Shown one piece after another: positions 12,018 to 24,070 of a stretch of 64,000 nucleotides of DNA (its first letter is position 1; each line of letters starts with the position of its first letter). Made by a program: the position numbers and the translations under genes. The notes under the pieces were generated by a model. The model saw only the letters and a program-made list of their open reading frames with translations, ran no database searches and was not told where the DNA came from. The DNA is from Cyathus striatus (lineage: Eukaryota; Basidiomycota; Agaricomycetes; Agaricales; Nidulariaceae): NCBI GenBank assembly GCA_025738555.1, contig JAOVFP010000009.1, forward strand, positions 4,092,001 to 4,156,000, given 5' to 3'.

Positions 12018-12705
12018 GTATTTATATACAAGTCAGTTATTCATATATTCTAAACTATTGAATTAATTGAAATATAGATCGCTCGAATATTACTAGCATT
12101 CAGTGGGCCGATCACCGGTACCGCTCCGTAAAAACGGAAAAAACCACCAGCGCATTGAAAGGTCATTGCTAGCTCTGAATTTATACCTGTGCGTTAATTA
12201 ATGATCTCTAAGGCAAAATAGTTGCCTGCCACCTATGTAAATACTGTACCTATCGACCACCAGGAGACATTGACAAGCCAACAGCTGCCGCCTGCTAGGT
12301 GTTATCAATGTCGTACCGATTACCTACCGAAACTTCCGCACAGTAGAGATTTTGTAAAAATTTAAACGTGCATTGTAAGTTGATAGTAGATTTGTCTTAG
12401 TATTTCGCACTGTGCCGTGACCATGAGGGATCGATGTCCTCAGTGAACTACAAAAGAGTGATGATAAGGAAATATTACTAGTAAATACCATTTTTGAAGA
12501 TAGTGTCATCCACCTTGAATGGTCGACTCAAATTTCGGCCACATAATCGGAGAAATCGTCCGAAGGACTCGTGCTTCACAGATATACTCTAGCTGACAGC
12601 ATCCAAAAGATCATATATAGATATAAAGTTCGCATGCAGTAGAAGAGCCACAGCACATATAGTCGGTGCTCCCAAGTTCAACATTCGAAGTATATCGAAG
12701 TAGTA
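12018..12705. other. Intergenic between PalI-like gene and P450 copy 1
   Basis: No gene recognised. The last ~100 bases (12620-12705) match the 3' flank of the other P450 copies (19680-19780 and 23110-23250), so the duplicated P450 unit starts here, downstream of the coding sequence. The rest is unremarkable. Confidence 0.4.
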
Positions 12706-14095
12706 TCAGTTCACACTATTAATCAGTTCTATAGCAGCTTCACTTCGAGGCGTAATAGACATTTGAACGGCTCAGGGTGACTAGTGAATCAATCAGCGCA
12801 ACGCTAATACGTCGAAAAAACGTTTATACCTAACAGTTGCATCTGTATACACTCCCGATACCGGAATCTCATTTCCATAATCGTCTTTTGCTTTTCTGAT
12901 GTTCAACACGGATAAGATTGTCGCTATGGTTAACCACACCTGGAGATAGATAGTTATAAGTAATTTGGCATTGCTTATGAGGATAACACGCCATACAGTT
13001 GCGCTGGCCATATGCCTCCCTGGACATATTCTATCCGACGAAATCTGTATCGAACAAATTGCTAAGAAGTGTAAATGACACTTACCTTCGTCCAAATCCA
13101 AATGGAAGTTCGGAAATGTCGTCGTTCAGTTGACCGTTCTCCTTGAAGAACCGCTCGGGCTTGAATTTGTTCGGATCTGGGTAGATGCATTCATCGTGCG
13201 CCATCGCCCTTCAAGTATTCACATAAGACTCTTATATATCGGAGTAAGAAATGGTTCACGCACCACATGTTCGGAATCACAATTGTACCTATGACCTGAG
13301 AATCAGGTTCTTCAACACTCTTGAGCAAAGATATGACCTACCCTTGGGTATATAATACCCGTTATAAACATCATCTGCAGTCGTATATCGTGGGACTGCA
13401 AGTGGAAGAACAGGATTCCATCGCATAACTTCTCGGAATACAGCTTCGACGTACGGGAGTGATTCTCTATCGTCGTATTCTGGAAGCCTTGTGGTACCGA
13501 TGACATTGTCGATTTCATTTTGGGCTTTGAGTTGTGCGTTGGGGGATGTGAGCATTGCGAGGAAGAATGTGCCCATTGCTGAGACTGTCTGAGATGAATA
13601 TTAGTAAGTAATCGGGAGGATGAGGAGAGGGGGGCGAGTACTGTGTCTACGCCGGCTGGATATCGAATGTGTATTTCAAATTAGATTTGCTTTGGCGGGA
13701 TTGTGGGAACGTACCTGAATAGGCTGTCGCGCATACTTCTCGTATTGCGTATTCTTCTGCGGGGTTGGCACTTCTACTACGGCTGTACGCTAAAAGTCGC
13801 ATAGCCACACCAGAAGCTGGGTCCTGAAAACTCTCGTTAACATCCCTCGTTCATATGAACTTGATAACTTACGGGATTCTTTAAAGCAACGTCGAATGGA
13901 CCACTCATCATCTGGTGCGTTAACTCCCTCGTCTCCAGAAGTATGCGCTTTATGGATCCGATAACTGGAAACCAAGTTGGGATGTAATACATGAGAGGGA
14001 AGATATCTGCGAAGATTGCACTGGGTAGGGCGAGGAGACTTAAGTTTGTGTCGGCTGCTTCTGCTACTTCGATGTAAAAGTCATTGCCTGTGCAA
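12706..14095 (-). pseudogene. Cytochrome P450 copy 1, N-terminal half missing
   Basis: Minus-strand remnant of a microsomal P450 monooxygenase. Present in coding order are the mid-region (about 14095-13880), an I-helix region (MGTFFLAMLTSPNAQLKAQ), the ExxR region (YVEAVFREVMRWNPV, about 13440), the PERF region (FKPERFFKENGQ), the heme-binding loop split by an intron (LPFGFG then RRICPGRHMA, about 13020-13105) and the C-terminus (HPEPFKC). The whole N-terminus, including the membrane anchor and PPGP hinge, is missing: the sequence past 14095 resembles the 5' flank of copy 2 (near 22016-22075), so a deletion joined upstream DNA to mid-gene. The last exon also lacks one base relative to copies 2 and 3, shifting the frame just after PFKC. 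The paralogues are at 19778-21912 and 23248-34451. Confidence 0.82.
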
Positions 14096-15578
14096 AGTGT
14101 TCACTAGGTGTGTCTTCTTTACGTGATTGTGTGGTGCGTATTTCCTGTCCGGATAGGTTCTCCCATGGGATGTATCATTTTAGCTGTTGGCGTGTGAGTA
14201 GGTGCTCATCGTGATCACTGTAAGGGACCATGTTGATTCGCAAGTGTGATTGACGTCGATGAAAGGCTTCAAGTGGGGTTCGAAATTTGGTTGAAATTTT
14301 GCATTTGAAAGGCGTCACGTGGTATAACGTCATCTAGCTCCCAGGATATGGCCCACGCCTTTCACGACGACGACCATACCCTAGTCTGATCTTCCCATTC
14401 TATGCCAAAAGTTATGCGTTGTGTGATTGCGATCAGTGGACTTTGTACTTGGGTATGTGAGTAAGATGTAAGTAGCGTGGTCCTTGGAATATGCAGCTCA
14501 CGGAGCTGTTCATGTGAGGATGGGATATAGTTTCAGGTTGAGGCTTGTCGAGCTAACAGACAGAGCTCCTTTGTATCTTTTATTTTACATCGACACTTCA
14601 AGTTCTATTTTTTTAAATTTTAAATTTTATCCTGTGAACTTGATTAGCAGTCTTAAAGGTGCTTCACTGTAGTGTAACTACTTCATGAATTGTCTTGCAG
14701 TGTCGTCATTAATAAATTCTTTTTGGTAAGGCTGCTACCAATGGTTCAGTACCAAGCTTACTGTCACTCATGATGGTATATGTCTCACAAGAGTGTCGTA
14801 TTATGGACCTAGGATTCATATATACTGTACTATTTCGCCGACCAATTGCTCGGTTACGCGTCACAACAGACTGAGGCGTGAACAGAGGTACAAAGGAAGA
14901 TAATAGGGAACTTACAAGGTTCTTATAGGTTACGCTGAGGTATTAACCTTGGTTGCGGACACATCATTGGTCACACATTTCAGTGACCATCGAACAGAAG
15001 TTGGGACCGACACACTCCCATTGGTGCGAACAATTGGTCGAAATGGTACAGTATAATATGATGCTGGTTCCACGCAATTTCTATGCCATTACTTACTTTT
15101 TGGAGTTGCTTAAGCCTCGATGAAGTTGACTTACAGATAAGTTTTTTTTTCTAATCATACCAGGAATTATTCATAAATAATATAGTCTTTGGACTCGGAT
15201 GTTGTTAGTACTTATTTATAAACAGGAGGTCCTGATTTTAATACATCTGCTTATGCACTCTGAAATATATATGTACCTATTATACTCTATACGTATGCAG
15301 TAAGAATCTGGTAAGGATCTCAGGTAGCGGGCCTTACCGCTTGCCGGACCTATTCTTTATTTATTTATAGCGGTGTTAAGGCACATCACGAAGTTAATGG
15401 ATATTGCTTCCCACATGCTGCTCCTTGCTCATGGTGCGAAAGTGCTTTCGATTGGATCATTGTATATTAAATCTTACTGGTATATAAACCCGGGCAGAGT
15501 CACATATGATTGATTGATATCTCTCCCACCTACGAAGTAACCTCCCACTGCCTCTATTTGGTCTCGATTTCCAACACC
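14096..15578. other. Intergenic with P450 5'-flank remnant and repeats
   Basis: 14100-14460 resembles the flank upstream of P450 copy 2. A piece of a dispersed repeat (tgttcatgtgaggatgggat) lies at about 14480-14550, shared with 18620-18665. A small TA-flanked element is at 14825-15051. A segment near 15310-15370 (taccgcttgccgg) recurs at 31680-31710. No coding gene was seen. A TATA-like tatataaacccggg at ~15480 lies ~100 bases before the GT15 start. Confidence 0.45.
14825..15051. mobile_element. Small TA-flanked MITE, 227 bp
   Basis: Ends are inverted: left CTGTACTATTTCGCCGACCA, right reverse complement CTGTACCATTTCGACCAATT, each bordered by TA (14823-14824 and 15052-15053). Subterminal words cggttacgcgtcac resemble the larger TA-flanked element at 5168-7229 (cggtcacgcgtcac), so both probably belong to one family mobilised by a Tc1/mariner-type transposase not present here. 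Confidence 0.65.
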
Positions 15579-17084
15579 ATGGCTTTGTCTTCTGTTTTTG
15601 CTGCAACTCGTGTTCGAAATCGAATCCTCGCTTTCTTTTGCCTTGTTTTCTTCGCTCTTGCCTATCTATTATTTACCCATACATCTATTTCATCCCCATT
15701 GTCCCCCACTAAATCCAATCCACGCCCTAATGGTGTCATATTAATGTTGCTGGCTCCCAACAGGCTCATACAAGCAACCAAAGCACTAATGGATATCGAA
15801 GATCGCTTTAACCGACGGTTAAAATATCCATACGTCCTATTTACATCAGAGGACGAGGTATCCGCTCTAACGGACGAAATAAAGGCCAAGATCCACTACA
15901 TCACAGAGGGGAGGGTTAGCTTTGGTATCTATCTCTATTTACCACGTACCCTCTATCTAACTTGAATCGATCAGCCACCACCACAAAAGAGTCATGGGAC
16001 GTACCCACCCATCTCGACATGGCGCGTGTAAATGCTTCCTTGCAAAATATCGGGTCTGTAACCATACCTTGACCACTCGAGCTGGCTTACACCCTCCTTC
16101 ACGTCAGGTTCAGACTTGGATATCGTTCCATGTGTCGTTTTTACTCAGGTATGATAATTATCTAACAATCTACTGCAAGTCATAATATCTCATAGAAGAC
16201 AACTGACAGGCTTCTTCTGGCGTCATCCCGCTTTAGCCCCTTACGACTGGTTATGGCGTTTAGATACAGATATTGTGTTCCATTGCGATGTCGTACGTTC
16301 CTTTCCCTATCTGTATATCTCACAATGTAACTGACCTTTCGTTATAGCCCTATGATCCCATCCAAAGGCTCATAGAAAGTAATGCGTTATACGGTCCGTA
16401 ATACTTTCATTTTACCCCAAATTAACTCAAGGCATTATCACAGGATTTGTCCAGGTGATGGGAGATGCCGATTATGTCCAACCCAGCCTTGTATCAAACG
16501 TCTCCCACTTCATGTCCCAAAATAGAGACCTTATTCCTCGAGATGCAAATTATGGATTTGTGTGGAATGATGCCGCTTCTGTTGAGAAGGCCTTTGCAGG
16601 TACAGCGAAGGCCGATGATTGGAACAGGAGGTGCATGTATGTAAGTGATGTTTGACATTGCTTTCCTTTATTCAGCAGCAGAAAGTGATTGAAATAACGA
16701 TTGGCTAGAACAACTTCGAAATATCGCATAGAAGTGTTTGGGAAAGTACATTGTATACGAAATTCTTTGAGTATTTGGACAAGGCGGGTGGTTTCTTTTA
16801 TGAACGATGGGGGGATGCTCCAGTCCATTCCTTTGGACTAGCAATGTCTCTTAGGAAAGACCAGGCATTCCAATTCCACGATATGGGGTAAAATCTTTGA
16901 TTTGTACTGCACATTCTAAACGGTTAATTAACCGTAGGCTATTATCAGATATCAGCATCAAGGATTGCCGTACGAGTGTCCTGAAGAACTCGATCGATGT
17001 ATCTGCGAACGAGAAGGTATCACAGCCAGTGCGTCATTTTACGATTTCAGTTGCGGCATATGCTTACCTTATATTAGACTTTGA
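15579..17084 (+). CDS. GT15 alpha-1,2-mannosyltransferase (Ktr/Kre2 family)
   Basis: Golgi type II membrane enzyme that transfers mannose from GDP-mannose in N- and O-glycan extension. I chose the ATG at 15579 because a short basic N-terminus and a single anchor (ILAFFCLVFFALAYLLF) follow at once. Family blocks appear in order over several exons: MDIEDRFNRRLKYPYV, LGYRSMCRFYSG, FFWRHPALAPYDWLW, RLDTDIVFHCDV, NYGFVWNDAA, NNFEIS, FFEYLDKAGGFFYERWGDAP, VHSFGLAMSL and, across the last intron, DMG-YQHQGLPYECP. The usual WRVEPDV motif reads WRLDTDI here, so Asp-Thr replaces Glu-Pro. At the last intron, the acceptor ttatcag near 16947 gives the family-like GYQH junction. The stop at 17084 is the best guess; the C-terminal ~30 residues are less certain. 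It lies between P450 copies 1 and 2, with no sign of insertion or decay. Confidence 0.85.
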
Positions 17085-18089
17085 CCATGCAGGCAATTTG
17101 TTAGTGACGTTCCTTCTTTACCATTCTACTTTTAATCGTGTTTATAAAAGCTGGTTCAGTTCACGTGTATGAAGCTTCCAGCTTTATTTAACATAACGAT
17201 ATTCCCCGGGAATAATAAGCACCTTGGCTTTAGATCAACTGAGTTACGATGTTTCTCATGATACATGGTCCATTTGTACATCTTAACCGCTAATATGCAA
17301 GCCACTACGACTTTGGCTAAGTGTATCCTACATCTTTATGGCGATTTGCATGTGCGGTGGATGAAAGGTTTGGAGTCAGTCTCCTACATAGACCCTATGA
17401 GACGGTACACAGTTGTTAATCCAAGTGCCGCTCCCTCACAGCAAAGTTCTCGTGTTCTAAAGAAACCAACGGGCGTCGACGCGACCGTATTCCCCTCCCG
17501 TTTTTGTCGTCCCTGAACATCCATTTTCATTCTCAGAATGATTTCAGCGCGATGGCCATCAAGGTGGCTGTGGTATTTGTATAAGTATATTATGCGCCAG
17601 ACCCTATGGGGTGTCTCAACGAATTAAGTTTCAAAGCTTTCCATTTCCAAAAAGAGAATGATTGAGTAAAACGATATGATTGGTTCGTTAAATCAACTTC
17701 GTATTTCTAGTAACTTCCTCCCAAAGAGCTTGGAATAAAAATATGTACCTCTCTAGGATCGAGATACCCCATAGGGTCTGGGCAGGAGACTGGTTTGGAA
17801 TTTGTAATGTTATTGTCATTTTTGGGACGTGCACGTGTTTATTGCGTGATCTTGTTCCCAGGATAGGATGACGGGCCCTCTGGCATTGGTCTGCGTCTTT
17901 AACCACAACGACGACCATCTCCTAGTTTCATGCTTTCATGTTATGCCTCGAGTCATAACCTTGAAGACATATGGCGTCAAGTTTTTCATGCAGTAGTGCA
18001 TCTTCATAGAGCAAAGAGTGCTAGCGAGCGCCGAACTGTTCGTCTTGTACTGAAGCTGAACAGGAATATCAACGGTGTTCATTACGCCT
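17085..18089. other. Intergenic, no gene recognised
   Basis: No supported gene. An imperfect inverted pair (cagaccctatggggt near 17590 and accccatagggtctg near 17765) spans ~190 bp. A stretch near 17850-17930 (ggatgacgggcc, cgacgacca) is shared with 14370-14390 and 22620-22650, so it is part of the duplicated P450 flank. Confidence 0.35.
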
Positions 18090-19400
18090 ACCATTGTGTG
18101 CGGGAGGGGAGGAGTGGGAGTGGAGTAGTGCAATAGTAGTAGGTCAGGCGCCTGGAGTTTGTCTGGTGGGTGAGGTTCTTTTTGTTCGGCTGTTCTGCTT
18201 TGGGCTCTCGTCGTTCGGGTTCATCTCTCCTCTATCTCTGCCTTCTCATTCTTCCTTTCTCCTTCCATTTCCACCGCATCTCCCACCCTTCTCCTCTATA
18301 TCCATTTCCTCCTTCTCGCTCCCCCTCATCCCCCCACACTCTCTTGCTCTCTTCCCCCTATGTTCGCATAATCAGTACTAACCAGCCCACCCACAGAAGG
18401 CATCCAATGGTGGTCCTGCTCATATCCCATCTCGTCTTCAATTACCACCTGGCTACGAAATTTTACTTCAGGTTGAGGCATCTCAACCTAGCGGGTCATA
18501 CAGTCGGCATGCAGTGTATCCTTGAAAATCGTCGAGTGTCGTAGGCTATGAGTGCGTAGCATAGTTTCGGCCAGTGGTCTTCGTGCTTGGTGCTGGGTGT
18601 GCAAGCAGGTGTTGCATGGTTCTTGGGATGTGCAGCTTATGGAGCTGTTCATGTGAGGATGGGATATGGCATATGTGGATATCATTCCGGTTCTGGTGGT
18701 GAGGTTGTCACAGGCTCCTAGAAGTGTACGTGTTCTTGGGGCAATTTTTCTTTTTTTGCATGAGTGTCGTGGCACACATGGGCTGAGGAGACATTTACTT
18801 CCGTTGGGATATGAGTGCGAGTGAGGTTCTTATGGTTGGGATTGGTGGTTAGGCTGGAGCGGTTGAGTGCTTTGCTGTCGCTACTGCTATTTGGCTGTGA
18901 GGAGAGGGGAGGTTGGGGAAGGTACCGCTTTGCTTGATGCACTCTGGGTTTCACATTGAAAGACAGATATGTACGAGGTGGTACGATGCTATTCATTGGG
19001 CTACTGATCTTTGTTCCCTTGCTTCAGGTACACCGATTATCGTGCGCTCCCGTTACGTATCTGAGGATCTACAAGATCGAAGCATGGTATTCGAGTCTAC
19101 CCGGAAGACTCAACATTCTGCGACTGCTAGCTCCCAGGTACTGTGTTGTTGGATGTGCTCTAGTTCTGGAGCTCGGCGGTACACTGAGCTTTGATCCATC
19201 TACCTCATAGACCCAACATTTCTCGACTGCTGCTCCCAGGCTCTGTGTGGTTGGATGAGTGTCGCTCTCGTGCGTAAGGATACATTCACATTTACAGGAG
19301 AGGCTTTCATGGAGAGGTTAGGCATTGGATGCCTGCTACGGCTGGTGGAGTTGGGCATGAGTACTGCAATTCTAGGGTTAATTATGCTGCGTCTTTAGTT
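18090..19400. repeat. Dispersed repeat family R1, copy 2
   Basis: Approximate limits. Shares blocks with 38720-39880 (copy 3) and a shorter piece at 14460-14550. Shared blocks include a pyrimidine-rich tract (ctctgccttctcattc), the palindromic caggttgaggcatctcaacct near 18471, the tggagctgttcatgtgagga block near 18640, and ggatgagtgtcgctctcgtgcgtaaggat near 19252. It produces Ser/Pro/Phe-rich open frames that I do not regard as genes. No termini or transposase domain found; its class is unknown. Confidence 0.5.
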
Positions 19401-19777
19401 TTCAGTTATGCCAGGTATGTTTGATCACTGTAGACGGTGAGATAGTAGTACTTAATAGATGAGAATGACGACGAATCAAAATAATAGAGAAAACATGAGG
19501 TATTAGCCTTCCGAGATATGTCACTTCGACGGACAGTGATGGGGCTTATAGTGAGTTTTCGAGTGAAGTCACCTAAGAGGTCTTGCGAAGCCGGAAAGAC
19601 ATTCATTTATGCTTCACTTGTGTATCGCTGCTAGGCTCCGGCTGACAGGTCTCAAATTATGTAGAAATGAATTTTACGTGCAGTAGAAAAACCGTATATC
19701 AGCAGCAGCACATATATAGCCGGTGCTAAATTTCAAAGCTCATGAAGCATATCAAAAATGAACGAAAACGTCTGATA

Positions 19778-21912
19778 TCAGTTCACACTATTAATTAGTT
19801 CTATCGCAGCTTCACTTCGAGGCGTAATGGAGCACTTGAATGGCTCAGGGTGACTAGTAAATTTGTCAGAACGATAATGAGCATTAAGAAATTACGTATA
19901 TACCTAACAGCCTCATCTGTGTACACTCCAGAAACTGGAATCTCGTTTCCGTGGTCGTCTTTTGCTTTTCGAATGTTGAAAACAGTTAAGACAGTGGCTA
20001 TGGTTAGCCACACCTGACGATAGATAGCTATAAGTAATTTGAACTCGTTAATGAGGATAATGTGACATACGGTTGCGCTAGCCATGTGTCTCCCTGGACA
20101 TATTCTGTCCGACAATATCTAATATCAAAATCAATTCATCTGAGAAATCGAAATCATACAGACCTCCTTCCAAACCCAAATGGAAGATCAGAAATGTCGT
20201 CATTGAGTTGACCATCCCCTGGAAATACCGCTCAGGCTTGAATTCGTTCGGATCTGGATAAATGCTTTCATCGTGTGCCATTGCCCTTTATTCGCATAAG
20301 ACTCTTCAATATCGAAGTGTCAAGCTGATTACGTACCACATGTTCGGAAGAATAATTGTACCTGTGACAACATCAGCATCTTCAGTCTTTACCAAAGATG
20401 ACACCTACCCTTTGGTATGTAATACCCGTTATAAATATCATCTGCAGTAGTAGATCGTGGGACACTAAGAGGAACGACAGGATTCCACCGCATAACTTCC
20501 CGATATACAGCCTCGACATAGAGAAGTGATTCCCGATCCTCGTATTCTGGAAGTCTGTTACCTATGACTTTATCGATTTCCTTTTGCGCTTTTAGTTGTG
20601 CGTCGGTGGATGTGAGCATAGCGAGGAAGAATGTGCCCATGGCCGAGACAGTCTGATATGTAAATCAGTAAAAGGGAAGATATGTTAGAGTGAAAGGCGA
20701 GTAGTACCGTGTCTGCGCCAGCTGGACATTGCGTAAATGTAGGTTTGTTAGATTCTTCACAACTTGAGGTTGCAATAATAATACCTGAGTAGGATGTCGC
20801 GCAAACTTCTTTATCGCATACTCTTCCGCAGGGTTATTACCTCTACTACGGCAGTGCGCTAAAAGTTGCATAGCTACACAAGAAGCTAGGTCCTGCCAAG
20901 CTCATTAACATTCCCCTCATATCAAATTAATAACCTACTGAATTCTTTAAAGCAACCTCAAACGGGACAGTCATCATCGTGTGTGTCAACTCCCGCGTCT
21001 CCAGGATTAAGCGCTTTACTGATCCGATAACTGGAAACCAAACCGGAATGTAATTTATGAGAGGGAAAATGTTTGCTAGGATAGCACTTGGTATAGCGAG
21101 GCGACTTAAGTTTGTATCAGCTGTTTCAGCTACTTCAATGTAAAAGTCCTTTTGTGGAGAGGGGGAGACGTCAATGTCGTACATTATCTTCATGATTATT
21201 GCACCGGAAAGCCTTGGAAGGAAAAGCTAGTAGCGGGCACAAATTGGAACTTGAAATTGTTTCAGAGATATGTACCTTTGATAATGGTGCATGAAGTTAT
21301 CTGGATCGTTCAACAGATCTCCAAGCATCGCGTGTACTTTGGTTCTTTGGATAGGTTGGAACGTGGGTGTCATTGGCGAACGTAAGAACTGTTGGTATAT
21401 TTTACGGTGCATTTGCCATTTATCTGAGTATTTCATTCCGGCTGAGTTAAAATCCCAACCCATCCTTTGTGAAGCACGAGTTAGTGAATATTCTGCCGAA
21501 TAACGGCATATATAAACGACTTACATTTCAAAAGCGGGAAATTGGGGACGATCGGAGTAGACTCTTGATCTCTTGTCAAATAGCGCTATCGCATCTTTTC
21601 GGGAATTGACTACCAAGATCTTCTTTCCCAAAACTCGTAGGAAGATAAGATTTCCTTCATCAGAAATATATGTAACTTCAGCTAGTGTCGGTGCAATGGT
21701 CAATATTACAACAAACCAAATTCCTTCTTCCACGAAGCGTAGGCAAACCACGCTCTAGATTTAGGTATATCGAGAAGGTTTTGGATTAGAAATGTAGACT
21801 TGGGACCGGGAGGATATGGAATGTTAATATGATATAAGAAGTTGGATTGGATGAAGCGATAGAGGATTGCTGTTGCGAGTAGTGCGAGTGCGGTGGATAT
21901 TGTCGAGGACAT
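19778..21912 (-). pseudogene. Cytochrome P450 copy 2, full length with one-base frameshift
   Basis: Minus-strand, multi-exon P450. The ATG at 21912 opens an N-terminal anchor (TALALLATAILYRFIQ), then the proline hinge YPPGPK. Downstream come MGWDFNSAG, the I-helix region (MGTFFLAMLTSTDAQLKAQK), ExxR (YVEAVYREVMRWNPV, about 20500), DPNEFKPERY, the heme-loop exons (LPFGFGR and ICPGRHMA near 20090-20175) and the C-terminus PFKCSITPRSEAAIELI, stop at 19778. Around 20211-20222 the PERY-to-heme stretch has one base fewer than copies 1 and 3 (RYFQG then frame loss before GQLNDDISDLPFG), so the heme Cys would be out of frame unless splicing compensates or the base call is wrong. Typical fungal P450s of this type oxidise secondary metabolites or xenobiotics at the ER; the substrate is unknown. 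Confidence 0.85.
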
Positions 21913-23247
21913 GCAGTGCTAACAATGTTGGCATTCATGAGCCCCTGTCTTATATATAAAGCATGTTTCTATGCTAGTATTTAGTTTATCCATTGCTTAT
22001 GCAAAGTATTCCCAAGGAGTTTCTTTACGTGATTCAGTATAAACGCATGTCTTATTTCCGGTTTTGATAGGGGAGACCTGTGTTAATTTTAAGCTGCCGG
22101 CTGTCGTACAGTTGGGCAAACATCACCAATTTCGTATCTCGACAACCCGTATTTTGGGGGCACAAACTGACTTGAGATTCAGAATCAGCAACTACTAAAG
22201 TACTAAAGCCTGATAAGTACTGCTTGAGCGGATATGAAATATCTTCTACGATATCTATAGCACCCATCAACTTCCGTCGGGTCTCTTTCACCGACATCGT
22301 TCAAACGGAGTCAGGGATGAGGCCATTTCGGAGCGTCGAGAGTCGAGGCTCTATTTCAGACACGAATCATATGCTTCTATCAAACTCTCATATCGCTCGG
22401 ACGTGCAGGCAAACTGCCCCCATACGGAAACTCCGTACTTCATGGTTCCGGACATCATTGAGCTACCCGTACTTATATAGGACATATCTAAACATTTTAG
22501 TGCTACTGTAAGCTTTGGCACAGTAAGAAATAATCGATGAAGAGAGTTGGTAGTGTTGACGTGAGGCTGTGAGCCCACAATACAGCTTTCGAGATAATCA
22601 CATGGTGACTATGTGATATTGTTCCCAGTGTAGGACGACGGGCATCGGGCGTTTGATCCGACTATAAATAGTCCTAGTCCAGAAGTCGAACCGTCTCTAG
22701 CCGAGATTACGCTGGCATCTGCATAGAGAACGGAAGGGACAAGGGAAAGAGCAGGCGTATTGAGCATGCGAGCGATGGAAGTGGGCGCGTCGCGCGCATA
22801 AGCGGCGCCTGTTTCAAACGGTATTAGAGCAAGGTAAATCATTCTATTTACTGTAAAGAACTAAATAATTGCTTGAGCACAGATAGTTACCGCTGTACCG
22901 CGTACCACGACCAGAAGCGCCCAGTCTCGCTTACGTGAAATTTTAAAACAGAGGTTGTAAGTATGTAATATGTAACTGAGAAGCCGCGGCATCTGACACC
23001 GGAGCTGAATTATAACTGATGCGTTTGAGCGTGATCATTAGGCTTTCCATGGAGTCGTGCCTCCAAATTTGAGCCTCACTTCCAGGCCCTAGCTGAAAGG
23101 TCCTATATATAGAAAAGAAGCTTATGTGCAGTATAAAAACCGTATATGATCAGCAACAAGACATATAGCCGGTGCTAAATTTCAAAGTTCATGAAGCATA
23201 TAAAAAATGAACGAAACGCCTGAAATTTGAAATTCGTCATGAACGTA
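21913..23247. other. Intergenic: 5' flank of P450 copy 2 and 3' flank of copy 3
   Basis: A TATA-like tatatataaag (about 21952) lies ~40 bases upstream of copy 2 on the minus strand. 22016-22075 resembles 14120-14165 next to P450 copy 1. 23110-23247 closely matches 19680-19777, the 3' flank of copy 2. Short open frames near 22350-22580 and 22609-22842 on the minus strand are not recognised. Confidence 0.4.
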
Positions 23248-24070
23248 TCAGTTCGCACTATTAATAAGTTCTATCGCAGCATCACTTCGAGGCATAATAG
23301 AACACTGGAATGGCTCAGGGTGACTAGTGAATCTATCAGAACGATACCAAACATCTGGAAACAACGTACAGTCAAACTTGTAGTAACCCATAGGGGTCGG
23401 TGGACGTCTAAAACTATGGGTTATACATGGTTATGGAGTGCTGCAACAAGCGCCGATGATTATTCCCACTACCTTTTAAGGGGACCTACAGATTTTGACG
23501 TTGCCCTAGATTTGACGTTGCCGAAAGTGACGTTGCCTGGCGTTGCGTGTGACGTTGCGTGACGTTGCTTATTTATTTTTGATGTTGCTACATATATTAG
23601 TGCTGAGGTCCTGTGTTCGAGTCCCAGCTGTGTAGTTAGTAATAAATACAGTAAATAAGTAGGATTGCATAAGATGGATGTTCTTTCATTTTAATAATAT
23701 ATATTAGCACTGGACAAGGGGTACTGGCCGGCAAAATCCGAGACATGGGGTAGGGGGGAGGGGGTCTCGGGTTGCCCTAAACATGTAAGAATGTCGACTT
23801 ACACGAGGATGCTTGGACCTCATATTTATTGTTATTATTGTGACATTCTATTGCCTACGGTCCATTCAAAGGTCAAATAACGGTCATAATGGTTCTCTGC
23901 GGTCCAATTGAGGTCAAAGTTGGGTTTGAGTTGGGTCTGAGTCTATGGATTGACCTTCAATTTTCAACATTTAACTGATTTTTGTGGGTTTCTTTGTACC
24001 TTACTCTCGTCTTCCTTTCCTTTCCTTTCTGCTACATCTCAGCAATACACTCTGTGTTTCTCATTATGAA

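Noticed and set aside
22609..22842. 77-codon minus-strand frame (MIYLALIPFETGAAYARDAP)
   Set aside because: Open but short, unrecognised, with no supported exon on either side; left as unassigned.
23600..23640. B-box-like gttcgagtccc within the TTAA element
   Set aside because: No A box or cloverleaf partner upstream; single short match.
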